64,000 bases of DNA from Flavobacteriaceae bacterium Ga0077528 (GCA_001464475.1 LNDX01000010.1:62001-126000); one strand, 5' to 3'. Counted from the first letter of the stretch, positions 28,842-37,353 are shown. Numbers and translations: made by a program. Notes: a model not told the origin generated them from the letters alone.

Positions 28842-30239
28842 ATGAAAAAAGCATCAATAACAATCGTTATATTCTTCTTGTCGTTAACAACTTTCGGACA
28901 AGATATCACAGGTAAATGGTATGGATTATTAAAAGTTCCTGGAGCTCAATTACCTATTGAAATTAATGTTACCAAAACTGAAAATGGTTATAAATCAACT
29001 ATGGACAGTCCAGAGCAAAAAGCATTTGACATACCAATTCCATCAACTAGTTATGAAAATACCTCCTTTAAATTTGCAATTCCAGCAGGTAGAATTGAAT
29101 ATGAAGGAAATTTAGAGAATAATAAAATAAAAGGAGTTTTCAAGCAATCTGGACAATCAACTCTATTGGAATTGTCTAGAGAAAAAGTGGAGAAAAAGGC
29201 TTTGGTTAGACCTCAAGAACCAAAAAAACCTTATCCTTATTATACTGAAGAAGTTACTTTTGAAAACAAAAAAGACGGTGTAACACTTGCTGGAACTTTA
29301 ACACTACCTAGCAAAGAAGGAAACTTTCCAGTAGTAATACTAATTACAGGAAGTAGTCCACAAAATCGTGATGAAGAACTTCTTGGTCATAAACCTTTTT
29401 TAGTAATTTCAGATTATTTAACAAGAAACGGAATTGGCGTTTTACGATACGACGACAGAGGAACTGCTTCATCTAAAGGAAATTATGCCTCTTCAACAAC
29501 TTTAGACTTTTCTTATGATACAGAAGCAGCAGTAAACTATTTACTTAGCAGAAAAGAAATAAACAAAAAAAGTATTGGTCTTATTGGTCATAGTGAAGGA
29601 GGCGTTGTAGCTCCAATGGTAGCTAGTAGAAACAAGAATGTAAGTTTTATAGTATTACTTGCAGGAACTGGGTTGAGAGGCGATAAATTACTTTTATCAC
29701 AACAAGAATTAATTTCAAGAGCTGATGGTACAACTGAAGAAAACATAAACGAGGGAAAACTTTTCAATGAAAAAATATTTGATTTAATAATTAAATCTAC
29801 TGATGATTCAAAACTTAATGCTGAGTTAACCAATCTTTTTGAAGAGGCAATTAGTAAAACTCCTAATATAAAATATCCTGAAGGAATGACTAAAGATCAA
29901 TACATTAAATTTCAAATAAATCAATATACAGAAACATGGATAAAATATTTTATAAAACTAGATCCAAGTATTGCCTTAGAAAAAGTAAAATGTCCAGTTC
30001 TTGCACTTAACGGATTGAAAGATTTGCAAGTTCCAGCAAAAGAAAATTTGGAAGCTATAAAAAATTCCTTAGCTAAAGCAAAAAACAAAAAAGTTACAAT
30101 CAAAGAACTTCCTAATCTAAATCACTTGTTTCAAGAATGTACAACAGGTGCTCCAAGTGAATATGATAAAATTGAACAAACCATTTCACCAATAGCTTTG
30201 ACTGAAATACTAAATTGGATAAAAATTCAGGTGAATTAA
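28842..30239 (+). CDS. Secreted alpha/beta hydrolase (S9-like esterase/peptidase)
   Basis: A signal peptide (to about residue 20, TTFGQ) precedes a beta-rich N-terminal domain of about 110 residues (DITGKWYGLLKVPGAQLPI) and an alpha/beta hydrolase domain (about 140-465). The nucleophile elbow is GHSEGG (Ser about 251), preceded by the oxyanion region ITGSSPQNRDE. The likely acid is in LNGLKDLQVP (about 390) and the likely His in NLNHLFQ (about 426). It acts in the periplasm or outside. The family includes esterases and acyl peptidases, and the substrate is unknown. It is last in the DUF2089 operon. Confidence 0.87.
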   Translation: MKKASITIVIFFLSLTTFGQDITGKWYGLLKVPGAQLPIEINVTKTENGYKSTMDSPEQKAFDIPIPSTSYENTSFKFAIPAGRIEYEGNLENNKIKGVFKQSGQSTLLELSREKVEKKALVRPQEPKKPYPYYTEEVTFENKKDGVTLAGTLTLPSKEGNFPVVILITGSSPQNRDEELLGHKPFLVISDYLTRNGIGVLRYDDRGTASSKGNYASSTTLDFSYDTEAAVNYLLSRKEINKKSIGLIGHSEGGVVAPMVASRNKNVSFIVLLAGTGLRGDKLLLSQQELISRADGTTEENINEGKLFNEKIFDLIIKSTDDSKLNAELTNLFEEAISKTPNIKYPEGMTKDQYIKFQINQYTETWIKYFIKLDPSIALEKVKCPVLALNGLKDLQVPAKENLEAIKNSLAKAKNKKVTIKELPNLNHLFQECTTGAPSEYDKIEQTISPIALTEILNWIKIQVN

Positions 30240-30302
30240 TTTAAAATAGTTTGTAACAAATCTATCAAATTAGCTACCTATTATTAGAAATTTTGATACT
30301 TT

Positions 30303-32162
30303 ATGAAAAAAATAATACTTTCCTTAGCAGTTGTTACTTTGTTTTTTGGTTGTAAACCAACCTCATCATTAGTTTCTTCAACAAAATCTGAAGTTGTAGT
30401 AAGCATCAACTTAAACGACGTAAAAGAAGATAAACTATTGGTTTCTATTAGTGCACCAACTATTACAACTGATGAAGTTGTATATCACCTACCAAAAATA
30501 ATTCCAGGAACATATTCTGAGGATGATTATGGGAAATTTATTGATGATATGAAAGCTTTTGATGCCAAAGGAAATGCCTTGCAAGTTGAAAAACTAAGTA
30601 CAAACTCTTGGACAATCAAAGAGGCAAAAAAATTAGATAAAATCACCTATTTAGTCAATGATACTTTTGATGTAGAAAGTGGAAGCGGATTTGGTGGTGG
30701 AATTTTCTCACCAGCTGGTACAAACATCTTGGAAGGTAAAAATTTCATGCTCAACAATAATGGATTTGTAGGTTATTTTGAAGATAAAAAAGATTTGACT
30801 TATAAATTAAACATTACCCATTCTGAAAATCTTTTTGGAGCTACATCACTAGTGGATTCTGACAGCAGTAATTTATCAGATACTTTTGTTGTTTCTAGAT
30901 ATAATGACCTAGTAGACAACCCCATAATGTATTCTAAACCAGATTATGTAACTTTCAATGTAGACGGAATGGAAATCCTTTTTAGCGTTTACTCACCAAA
31001 TGACAAACATACTGCTAAAGCACTTTCTGCTGATTTAGAAAAATGTATGCGTGCTCAAAAGAAATTTTTAGGTGCTGTAAATAGCAATAAAAAATACACT
31101 GTTCTTCTTTATCTGTCTGAAATGAAAAAGACTGATGCAAAAGGTTTTGGAGCATTAGAACACAATAGTTCTACAACAGTAGTTTTTCCAGAAATGATGC
31201 CAACTGGCGCCTTGGGAAAACAAATCATTGATGTAGTATCTCACGAATTCTTCCACATTGTAACACCACTTGGAGTTCACTCTAATGAAATTCATTATTT
31301 CGATTTTAATTCACCTAAAATGTCACAACATTTATGGATGTATGAAGGCGTAACCGAATATTTTGCAAATTTATTTCAGGTAAACCAAGGTTTAATTACT
31401 GAAGATGCATTTTACAAAAGAATGGATGATAAAATAAAAGGTGCAAAACGTATGAATGACACTATGCCTTTTACAACAATGAGTCAGAATGTTCTTGTTG
31501 AACCATACAAAAGTCAATATTTAAATGTGTATGAAAAAGGAGCATTAATCGGAATGTGTATTGATATCATAATTCGTGAAAAAAGTAATGGACAAAGAGG
31601 AATCTTAGATATGATGCAAAAACTTACCAATGAATTTGGTCCAACAAAACCATTTAATGACAATGAACTTTTTGCTAGAATAACCGAAATGACTTATCCA
31701 GAAGTTGGAGAATTTTTAAACACTTATGTGGCTGGTCCAACTCCAATTCCGTACGAAGTTTATTTTGCTAAAGTTGGAATTGCAAAAGGAAAAATTAAAA
31801 AAGCTGTAAATCCATTTTTAAACAGTTCTAAATCGGCAGGAATTTCTGGAAACCCAACAACTAAAGAAATCATAGTAAGAAACAACACCGAATTAAGTAC
31901 TTTCATGACCAATATCGGATTGAAAGCTGATGATGTTATTCTTTCTTTAAATGATACTAACTACAATCTTGATACACTATCAGAAATGATGACTGCCTCT
32001 CAAAACTGGAAAGATGGTGATAATGTATCAATAAAGGTAAAACGAAATGGTAAAGAGCAGATTTTAACTGGTAAAGCAATCCTGTCTTACCAAGAGTCTG
32101 AAGGTTATCAAATGGTGGAACCAACAAAACAAACTTTAAAAGAAGCTTGGTTAAAAGGATAA
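30303..32162 (+). CDS. M61 family metallopeptidase lipoprotein with PDZ domain
   Basis: The lipobox is at LFFGC (Cys about 17). An N-terminal beta domain leads to the M61 (glycyl aminopeptidase-like) catalytic domain with HEFFH at 314-318 and a downstream zinc-ligand Glu in MYEGVTEYFAN (about 347-357). The C-terminal 90 residues form a PDZ domain (GISGNPTTKEI...DDVILSLNDTNY). All zinc ligands are present, so it is probably an active periplasmic or surface peptidase. At 619 residues its length is standard. It has a long 5' gap and its own terminator, so it is probably transcribed alone. Confidence 0.92.
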   Translation: MKKIILSLAVVTLFFGCKPTSSLVSSTKSEVVVSINLNDVKEDKLLVSISAPTITTDEVVYHLPKIIPGTYSEDDYGKFIDDMKAFDAKGNALQVEKLSTNSWTIKEAKKLDKITYLVNDTFDVESGSGFGGGIFSPAGTNILEGKNFMLNNNGFVGYFEDKKDLTYKLNITHSENLFGATSLVDSDSSNLSDTFVVSRYNDLVDNPIMYSKPDYVTFNVDGMEILFSVYSPNDKHTAKALSADLEKCMRAQKKFLGAVNSNKKYTVLLYLSEMKKTDAKGFGALEHNSSTTVVFPEMMPTGALGKQIIDVVSHEFFHIVTPLGVHSNEIHYFDFNSPKMSQHLWMYEGVTEYFANLFQVNQGLITEDAFYKRMDDKIKGAKRMNDTMPFTTMSQNVLVEPYKSQYLNVYEKGALIGMCIDIIIREKSNGQRGILDMMQKLTNEFGPTKPFNDNELFARITEMTYPEVGEFLNTYVAGPTPIPYEVYFAKVGIAKGKIKKAVNPFLNSSKSAGISGNPTTKEIIVRNNTELSTFMTNIGLKADDVILSLNDTNYNLDTLSEMMTASQNWKDGDNVSIKVKRNGKEQILTGKAILSYQESEGYQMVEPTKQTLKEAWLKG

Positions 32163-32183
32163 ACTTGAATATATCTATTTTTT

Positions 32184-32221
32184 AAATCCTCAATTTATGC
32201 AATAGATTGAGGATTTTTTTA
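32184..32221 (+). terminator. Rho-independent terminator
   Basis: AAATCCTCAAT and ATTGAGGATTT form an 11-bp stem with an 11-base loop, followed by a T run, after the M61 peptidase gene. Confidence 0.92.
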
Positions 32222-32247
32222 TTATTTTGCCGAAAATAAAATAAACC

Positions 32248-32964
32248 ATGCAAAAAATAATTATTGCTTTAATAGCACTTGTAGTAATCACTTCATGTTC
32301 TGAAAAAAAATCAGACAAAAACCTTCAAATAACCGGTAATATTAAAGGTTTAAAAAAAGGAACTTTATACATTCAAAGAATTAAAGACACTACTCTTGTA
32401 GCTATTGATACCATTATTATTGATGGTGACTCTCATTTTACAAGCGAAATGAATATTGATTCACCTGAAATGCTTTACCTTTTCTTAGACAGAGGAGTTT
32501 CTAATTCGGTTGACAACAATTTACCTTTCTTCGTTGAACCAGGAAAAATAAATATTGAATCTTCATTAGAATTTTTTACTGCTGATGCTAAAATTACAGG
32601 TTCGAAAAATCAAGAGTTATATGATGAATACAAAAAAGTAGTATCACGTTATGTAGATGAAAATTTAGAATTAGTTATAAAAAGGTTAGATACTTCTAAA
32701 AATAAAAACACTACAGAATTAGATAAAATTCAAATAGAACAAGATAACATCTTAAAGAGAAAATATCTTTATACAACAAATTTTGCTGTTAATCACGGAA
32801 ATTATGCCGTTGCACCTTATGTAGCCGTTGCAGAAATTTACGACATCAATTTAAAATATCTTGATACCATTCAAAAATCGCTTACTCCAGAAATCTCAAA
32901 ATCGCTTTACGGAAAAAAATTAAAACAACTAATTGAAGAAAGAAAGAAGTTGGAAACTAAATAA
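32248..32964 (+). CDS. DUF4369 domain lipoprotein
   Basis: The lipobox is at VVITSC (Cys about 17). The rest (about 25-130) fits DUF4369, a beta-rich domain usually found before a thioredoxin fold: ITGNIKGLKKGTLYIQRIKDT...IDGDSHFTSEMNIDSPEMLYLF. Here no thioredoxin domain or CxxC follows; the protein ends in a helical tail at residue 238. It is thus a stand-alone DUF4369 protein, probably at the periplasmic face of a membrane. The function is unknown. Confidence 0.85.
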   Translation: MQKIIIALIALVVITSCSEKKSDKNLQITGNIKGLKKGTLYIQRIKDTTLVAIDTIIIDGDSHFTSEMNIDSPEMLYLFLDRGVSNSVDNNLPFFVEPGKINIESSLEFFTADAKITGSKNQELYDEYKKVVSRYVDENLELVIKRLDTSKNKNTTELDKIQIEQDNILKRKYLYTTNFAVNHGNYAVAPYVAVAEIYDINLKYLDTIQKSLTPEISKSLYGKKLKQLIEERKKLETK

Positions 32965-32995
32965 AAAAATCCCGTTCATTCGAACGGGATTTTTG
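32963..32995. terminator. Bidirectional terminator between convergent genes
   Basis: ATCCCGTTC and GAACGGGAT form a 9-bp stem around ATTC, with an A run on the left and a T run on the right. It can end both the DUF4369 gene and the convergent FKBP gene. Confidence 0.92.
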
Positions 32996-32996
32996 T

Positions 32997-34025
32997 TTAG
33001 TAACAATTTTTATCTAAATGTTTTCTTACTCTTGTTGGATTTGTAAAATTACCAGAACAATCAGGAATTCCATGTGTTTCATTAACATTAGGTGTCGCAA
33101 GATTATCAACAGCTGCACCATTAAAAGGATAATAATAAGTAGTAGTCCCTACCACATATTTTCTTTCAAATTTAGTTTGATATCCATCACCATCATCATC
33201 TATATCTAACATATTAGGAATTCCATCACCATCTGTGTCATAAATCTCTACAGTACCATTGCCATCATAGTCATATCCTAAAAAAGGATTTTCTCTCCAA
33301 CGCAAATCTGCTGGGATAGATGGATCTAGTTTTCTTTCATCTTTAGATAAAATTCCATCCCGATCATGATCACGATATCTTAATTCATATAATTTGAAAC
33401 TAAAAATAATTGGAGAGTAAGCAGGAATAGAACCCGAAGAATTATTATAATAGGCTAAACCAGATGGTAAAAACATAATTCCAGCACCAAAATCATTAAA
33501 TGTAATTGGATTTGGACCAGAAGCAGTTGTGTACGTACCTGTTTTAAAATTTGGCATTATATGTGTCCAACCAGTAATCACGTCTTGTAAACCAAACCAA
33601 ATAGGGTTTGCAGCTTCATCAAATTGATCATCGGTTAATCTAATTCCTCTATAAGAAACGTGAATAGAATCAACTTGTGTTGGTCTTTTTCCATTTACAG
33701 CATCACCTTCTCTAAATTTAATAAAATATACTTTATATTCAATACCATCTTCTTTAACAATAGTATCTTTAAGTGGATATTGTGTTTGAGTTCTTATAGA
33801 TTGCTGAGTTCCACCAGTAGGAATTTCTGTAAAAGTCACATCAAAATTTGTTGCATCTACAGTCATGTAATGCGTATCTATATAGTCATCTATAGAATCA
33901 AGATCTGCCGCATACTGTACTGCAAAATCCCTTATTGGAGTGACAGTAGGTTCATCTTCACGATCACAAGAAGTTATTAAACTACAAAATACTAAAGCAA
34001 TAAGTATTTTAAAAATATTTTTCAT
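32997..34025 (-). CDS. FKBP-type peptidyl-prolyl isomerase lipoprotein with calcium-binding-type loops
   Basis: The lipobox is LITSC (Cys about 20). An FKBP-like domain spans about 95-215: YKVYFIKFREGDAVN, DSIHVSYRGIRLTDDQFD, WFGLQDVITGWTHIMPNFKTG and FLPSGLAYYN...IFSFKLYEL. After it, from about 217 to 285, there is a series of Asp-rich loops (DHDRDGILSKDE, DYDGNGTVEIYDTDGDGIPN, DIDDDGDGYQTKFE) of EF-hand or thrombospondin-type-3 style, then a C-terminal stretch with CSGNF and KNCY. FKBPs speed proline isomerisation during folding of exported proteins, and the loops suggest calcium-stabilised fusion. It is divergent from the S4 gene. Confidence 0.85.
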   Translation of the reverse strand: MKNIFKILIALVFCSLITSCDREDEPTVTPIRDFAVQYAADLDSIDDYIDTHYMTVDATNFDVTFTEIPTGGTQQSIRTQTQYPLKDTIVKEDGIEYKVYFIKFREGDAVNGKRPTQVDSIHVSYRGIRLTDDQFDEAANPIWFGLQDVITGWTHIMPNFKTGTYTTASGPNPITFNDFGAGIMFLPSGLAYYNNSSGSIPAYSPIIFSFKLYELRYRDHDRDGILSKDERKLDPSIPADLRWRENPFLGYDYDGNGTVEIYDTDGDGIPNMLDIDDDGDGYQTKFERKYVVGTTTYYYPFNGAAVDNLATPNVNETHGIPDCSGNFTNPTRVRKHLDKNCY

Positions 34026-34104
34026 TATTCATCAATTTTAAGTGCGCAAGATACAATATTGATTTATTTTTGTAAACTATTTAACGTTGATTTTAGATAT
34101 TTTT

Positions 34105-34491
34105 ATGAGAGTAGATAAATACCTATGGTGTGTTCGATATTATAAAACCAGAAATATGGTTACAGAAGCTTGTAAAAAGAACCATATTACTGTGAATGGT
34201 CAAGTGGCTAAAGCATCTAAAGAGGTTTTCCCTAGTGATAAAATCACCTTTAGAAAAGATCAAATAACTCATATAATTTCAGTTTTGGATGTTCCTGCCA
34301 ATCGTGTTGGCGCAAAACTTGTTGATGTTTACCGAAAAGATGAAACTCCAGCCGAATCTTTTGCACATTTAGAATTATTGAAACTTTCAAAAGAACATTA
34401 CAGAAAAACCGGAACTGGTCGACCAACTAAAAAAGACCGACGCGATTTGGATGACATAGAATTTAACACTGATATTGATGAAACTGAATAG
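34105..34491 (+). CDS. S4-domain RNA-binding protein (Hsp15-like)
   Basis: I start at ATG 34105 (MRVDKYLWCVRYYKTR); the in-frame TTG at 34087 is less likely. The S4 fold occupies about 1-65: RVDKYLWCVRYYKTRNMVTEACKKNHITVNGQ, followed by VFPSDKITF. The family includes Hsp15, which binds stalled 50S ribosomes carrying nascent chains. The lysine/arginine-rich tail HYRKTGTGRPTKKDRRDLDD is typical. Its 3' end overlaps the methyltransferase start by 14 bases, so they form an operon. Confidence 0.88.
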   Translation: MRVDKYLWCVRYYKTRNMVTEACKKNHITVNGQVAKASKEVFPSDKITFRKDQITHIISVLDVPANRVGAKLVDVYRKDETPAESFAHLELLKLSKEHYRKTGTGRPTKKDRRDLDDIEFNTDIDETE

Positions 34492-35059
34492 CAACTATTG
34501 GGAAGAACGTTATCAGAATAACGAAATTGGTTGGGATGTTGGTACTATTTCAACTCCTTTAAAAGAATACATCGATCAAATTGAAGATAAATCCATCAAG
34601 ATTTTAATTCCCGGAGCCGGAAATAGTCATGAATTTGATTACTTAATGACTAATGGATTTCAAAATGTATTTGTATTAGATTTTGCACAATCACCTTTGG
34701 ATAACATTCTAAAAAGAGTGCCAAATTGTAATCCAAATCAATTAATAAAATCAGATTTTTTTGAACATGAAAACAACTATGATTTAATTATTGAACAAAC
34801 CTTCTTTTGTGCCTTAGAACCTTCTTTAAGAAAAGATTATGTCCAAAAAATGAAAGAGTTATTAAATCCAAATGGAAAATTAGCAGGATTATTGTTTCAA
34901 TTTCCATTAACCGAAGTTGGTCCGCCTTTTGGTGGTTCGAAAGAAGAATATAGTTCTTTATTTGAAAATGATTTCTATTTAAAAACATTAGAAACTGCAC
35001 ATAATTCCATAAAACCTAGACAAGGAAACGAACTCTTTTTTATATTTACAAAAAAATAA
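34478..35059 (+). CDS. TPMT-family SAM-dependent methyltransferase
   Basis: This 193-residue protein, with start ATG at 34478, begins MKLNSNYWEERYQNNEIGWDVG, a typical thiopurine methyltransferase-like N-terminus. The SAM-binding motif I is ILIPGAGNSHE (about 42-52), with an acidic motif VLDFAQSP about 20 residues later. LFQFPLTEVGPPFGGSKEEY is also family-like. It probably methylates a small thiol, halide or selenium compound. The actual acceptor is unknown. It overlaps the S4 gene upstream and is 4 bases from the phosphoribosyltransferase gene. Confidence 0.88.
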   Translation: MKLNSNYWEERYQNNEIGWDVGTISTPLKEYIDQIEDKSIKILIPGAGNSHEFDYLMTNGFQNVFVLDFAQSPLDNILKRVPNCNPNQLIKSDFFEHENNYDLIIEQTFFCALEPSLRKDYVQKMKELLNPNGKLAGLLFQFPLTEVGPPFGGSKEEYSSLFENDFYLKTLETAHNSIKPRQGNELFFIFTKK

Positions 35060-35063
35060 AACC

Positions 35064-35561
35064 ATGAGCCAAAATATCATTCTTACTAATCAAGAAATTG
35101 AACATAAAATTAAGAGAATTGCTTATCAAATTTATGAAACTTTCGTAGAGGAAGAAAGCATTGTTTTGGCAGGAATAGCTTCCAATGGTTATGTTTTAGC
35201 AGAAAAACTAGCGGTTTCTTTACAATCTATATCACCAATCAAGGTAATTTTGTGTGAAGTAAAAATCGATAAAACTAATCCAAATTCGGAAATTCTAACT
35301 TCTATTTCAAGTGATATTTATCAGAACAAAGGAATTGTTTTAGTTGATGATGTATTGAATTCAGGTTCAACGTTAATGTATGGCGTGAAACATTTCTTGG
35401 ATGTTCCTTTAAAGAAATTCAAAACTGCGGTTTTAGTAGATAGAAATCATAAAAAATATCCTATAAAAGTTGATTTTAAAGGAATTTCGCTTTCAACATC
35501 TTCACATGAGCATGTTTCAGTTGTATTTGAAGACAATAATAGTTTTGCCGAATTAAGCTAA
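35064..35561 (+). CDS. Phosphoribosyltransferase family protein
   Basis: This 165-residue protein has the type I PRPP-binding loop GIVLVDDVLNSGSTLMYGV (about 92-110), with the two acidic residues and STL phosphate loop intact, and an upstream VLAGIASNGYVLAEKL (about 35-50). It resembles PyrR/uracil-type phosphoribosyltransferases in size. The base specificity cannot be assigned. It is last in the S4-methyltransferase operon and its stop overlaps the convergent aroK stop by 9 bases. Confidence 0.85.
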   Translation: MSQNIILTNQEIEHKIKRIAYQIYETFVEEESIVLAGIASNGYVLAEKLAVSLQSISPIKVILCEVKIDKTNPNSEILTSISSDIYQNKGIVLVDDVLNSGSTLMYGVKHFLDVPLKKFKTAVLVDRNHKKYPIKVDFKGISLSTSSHEHVSVVFEDNNSFAELS

Positions 35562-36071
35562 TAAACTTACAATTTCAGCAACGATTTCATCAATATTTTT
35601 ATTATCAACATTTACTTTAAAAGTCGCTTGATTGTAGTAAAAACTTCTATCAAAAAGATGTTTTGCTATGAATTCTTTAAATTCATTATCATCCAAATTA
35701 GCTATCAAAGGACGCTTTTGTTTTCCTTTTAAAAGACGATTATATAATGTATCAATCGACGCTTTTAAATAGATTGAAACCACATTTTCTCCATTTAATA
35801 ATTCATGATTATTGAAATAACAAGGCGTTCCTCCACCGGTGCTAATCACCATATTCTTCTCCTCTGAAAGTAGTTCCAAAAAAAGTTGGTGTTCTTGCTT
35901 TCTAAAAAACAATTCGCCTTTAGTAGAAAAAAGTGTTTCGATAGACATTTCGTATTTTTCTTCGATCATTTCATCCAATTCCACGACGGAAAATCCAATA
36001 TGTTGTGCTAATTTTTTAGACACAACCGACTTACCGCTTCCCATATAACCTATTAAAATAACTTTTTTCAT
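35553..36071 (-). CDS. aroK: Shikimate kinase
   Basis: This 172-residue enzyme phosphorylates the 3-hydroxyl of shikimate in the aromatic amino acid pathway. The Walker A loop GYMGSGKS is at 8-15, the shikimate-binding Asp is in VELDEMIEEKYEM, and STGGGTPCY and the lid arginine RPLI are present. The length is standard. It is convergent with the phosphoribosyltransferase gene and overlaps its 3' end by 9 bases, with no terminator between them. Confidence 0.95.
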   Translation of the reverse strand: MKKVILIGYMGSGKSVVSKKLAQHIGFSVVELDEMIEEKYEMSIETLFSTKGELFFRKQEHQLFLELLSEEKNMVISTGGGTPCYFNNHELLNGENVVSIYLKASIDTLYNRLLKGKQKRPLIANLDDNEFKEFIAKHLFDRSFYYNQATFKVNVDNKNIDEIVAEIVSLLA

Positions 36072-36142
36072 AAAATAAAACCTTATAAATTAAGGCGTTA
36101 AGAGATAATATTAAAAAAAGGTAAATTTAAAACAAAATTGCT

Positions 36143-36173
36143 TTGAAAAATAAATAATATCGCCTTATATTTG
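36143..36173 (+). promoter_or_regulatory. Promoter of the tRNA-Lys/tRNA-Leu operon
   Basis: TTG at 36143-36145 and TATATTTG at 36166-36173 are separated by 20 bases, an exact match to the Flavobacterium sigma consensus TTG-N(17-23)-TAnnTTTG. The tRNA begins 23 bases further on. Confidence 0.75.
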
Positions 36174-36196
36174 CACCCGCATTGAGGAAATGCAAT

Positions 36197-36269
36197 GACT
36201 TGGTAGCTCAGTTGGTAGAGCACATCACTTTTAATGATGGGGTCCTGGGTTCGAGCCCCAGCCAGGTCA
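36197..36269 (+). tRNA. tRNA-Lys (anticodon TTT)
   Basis: The 73-base cloverleaf has the acceptor stem GACTTGG pairing with CCAGGTC, D-arm TAGCTCAGTTGGTAGAGCA, anticodon stem-loop CATCA-CTTTTAA-TGATG with anticodon TTT, and T-loop GGTTCGAGCCC. CCA is not encoded and must be added. Confidence 0.97.
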
Positions 36270-36310
36270 CAAAATAAAGTCGAGCATTTTGCTTGGCTTT
36301 TTTTATTTAC

Positions 36311-36392
36311 GGCTTCGTGGAGAAATTGGTAGACTTGCTACTTTGAGGTGGTAGTGCTGAAAGGCGTGTGGGTTCGAATCCCATCGAAGTCA
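36311..36392 (+). tRNA. tRNA-Leu (anticodon GAG)
   Basis: The 82-base class II tRNA has the acceptor stem GGCTTCG pairing with CGAAGTC, anticodon stem-loop CTACT-TTGAGGT-GGTAG with anticodon GAG, a long variable arm, and the T-arm with GGTTCGAATCC. A small hairpin with a T run separates it from tRNA-Lys. Its 3' end is partly duplicated 116 bases downstream. Confidence 0.95.
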
Positions 36393-36402
36393 CGGATGAA
36401 TG

Positions 36403-36460
36403 AAATTCCAAGTTAAAAGCTGAAAGCTCGCTTTCAAGTTTTTAACTTGGAATTTTATTT
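36403..36460 (+). terminator. Terminator of the tRNA operon
   Basis: AAATTCCAAGTTAAAA and TTTTAACTTGGAATTT form a perfect 16-bp stem with a further GAAAG/CTTTC stem inside, followed by ATTTTT. Confidence 0.9.
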
Positions 36461-36492
36461 TTAAAACGGAGTTTTAAAGGATGGACGAAGTC

Positions 36493-36570
36493 AATCCCAT
36501 CGAATTAAAAAAGAATAAAATTCTAAGTTGAAATTTAAAGCTATTTAAGTTTTGGCTTGGAATTTTTTGT
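36493..36570 (+). repeat. Degenerate second copy of the tRNA-Leu 3' end and its terminator
   Basis: AATCCCATCGAA at 36493-36504 repeats exactly the tRNA-Leu 3' end at 36377-36388. AAATTCTAAGTT at 36518-36529 repeats the start of the terminator stem (36403-36414) with one change, at nearly the same offset (115 against 116). A matching right arm CTTGGAATTT is at 36556-36565. The block looks like a decayed tandem duplication or the scar of an element that used the tRNA 3' end as attachment site. The bases around it hold no gene. Confidence 0.6.
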
Positions 36571-36680
36571 TTTTATTATATTTGATTTTAATAAATGAAT
36601 AGTAGCGACTATGTATAAGTTATGTGTCACTAAATAGCAACCAACCTTATAAAATATAACCTAAAAAAAAATGAACACTA

Positions 36681-37199
36681 ATGACAGTTACAAAAAGAGA
36701 CTTACAAATAATTATTCCTTTTATTATATTTTTAGGTATTGGAATATATTCGGCTTTCTCAGTTGAATTTATTTTACGAGACAAATCAATTGAGACAACT
36801 TTGAAATGGTGTGGAATACCTTCTTTAATTTTAGCTATTTATTATGCGTATAGAGTCACATTTGGTTATCAACAAGATGTTGAAGTTTGGCGAAAAGTAA
36901 TTGGAATGTTAGTTTATACTTTGATATGTAGTATTATGTTTATTGTGGCTTTTCAAGGTTTTCTTATAATGTACAATTGTAATATCGGACAACAAAATGA
37001 TTATTTATTGAAAGGAACAATTACAAAAATAGAAACAACAGAAAGTAAAAGTGGACGAATTTCATATACAATTTTGGTTCATCGAGAGCTTGAAAATGAC
37101 CACGTAAAAATTGACATCCCCAAAAACAATTATACTGAAGGACAATCATTCTCAAAACAAATGAAAATTGGCTCACTCGGATTTATTTATAGCAATTAA
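36681..37199 (+). CDS. Unknown four-helix membrane protein
   Basis: This 172-residue protein has four predicted membrane helices (about 9-27, 37-56, 76-96 and possibly 96-104) and a C-terminal soluble part with TKIETTESKSGRISYTILVHREL. I do not recognise a family. It sits between a decayed tRNA-Leu copy and a large imperfect palindrome, has no operon partner, and looks like accessory DNA. The start at 36681 is an ATG; another ATG 10 bases upstream (36671) is in a different frame. Confidence 0.65.
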   Translation: MTVTKRDLQIIIPFIIFLGIGIYSAFSVEFILRDKSIETTLKWCGIPSLILAIYYAYRVTFGYQQDVEVWRKVIGMLVYTLICSIMFIVAFQGFLIMYNCNIGQQNDYLLKGTITKIETTESKSGRISYTILVHRELENDHVKIDIPKNNYTEGQSFSKQMKIGSLGFIYSN

Positions 37200-37248
37200 T
37201 AAACCACATTAGAATAGCAACAATGAAAAAATTGGCGAATGCATAACA

Positions 37249-37353
37249 GCAGTTACACAATACACAAGGCTTTAGTGAAAATATCGTTTCGCAAGACCTA
37301 TACGTTTAGCCGAAAATATTCGGATTCCGAACCCTTGTGCATCGTGTAGCTCC
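37249..37353. repeat. Large imperfect inverted repeat after an orphan gene
   Basis: A 21-base arm at 37249-37269 (ending CACAAGG) and its partner at 37333-37353 (starting CCTTGTG) match at 17 of 21 positions. The 63-base loop contains a smaller hairpin, CCGAA-AATA-TTCGG at 37310-37323. It has no T run, so it is not an ordinary terminator. It resembles the structured tails that follow single accessory genes in gene-cassette arrays, but canonical attC core sites are not evident. Confidence 0.55.

Noticed and set aside
37249..37353. Integron attC site
   Set aside because: The palindrome has suitable size, but the conserved core-site triplets (AAC/GTT) are not in the expected positions and no integrase gene is present in the window.
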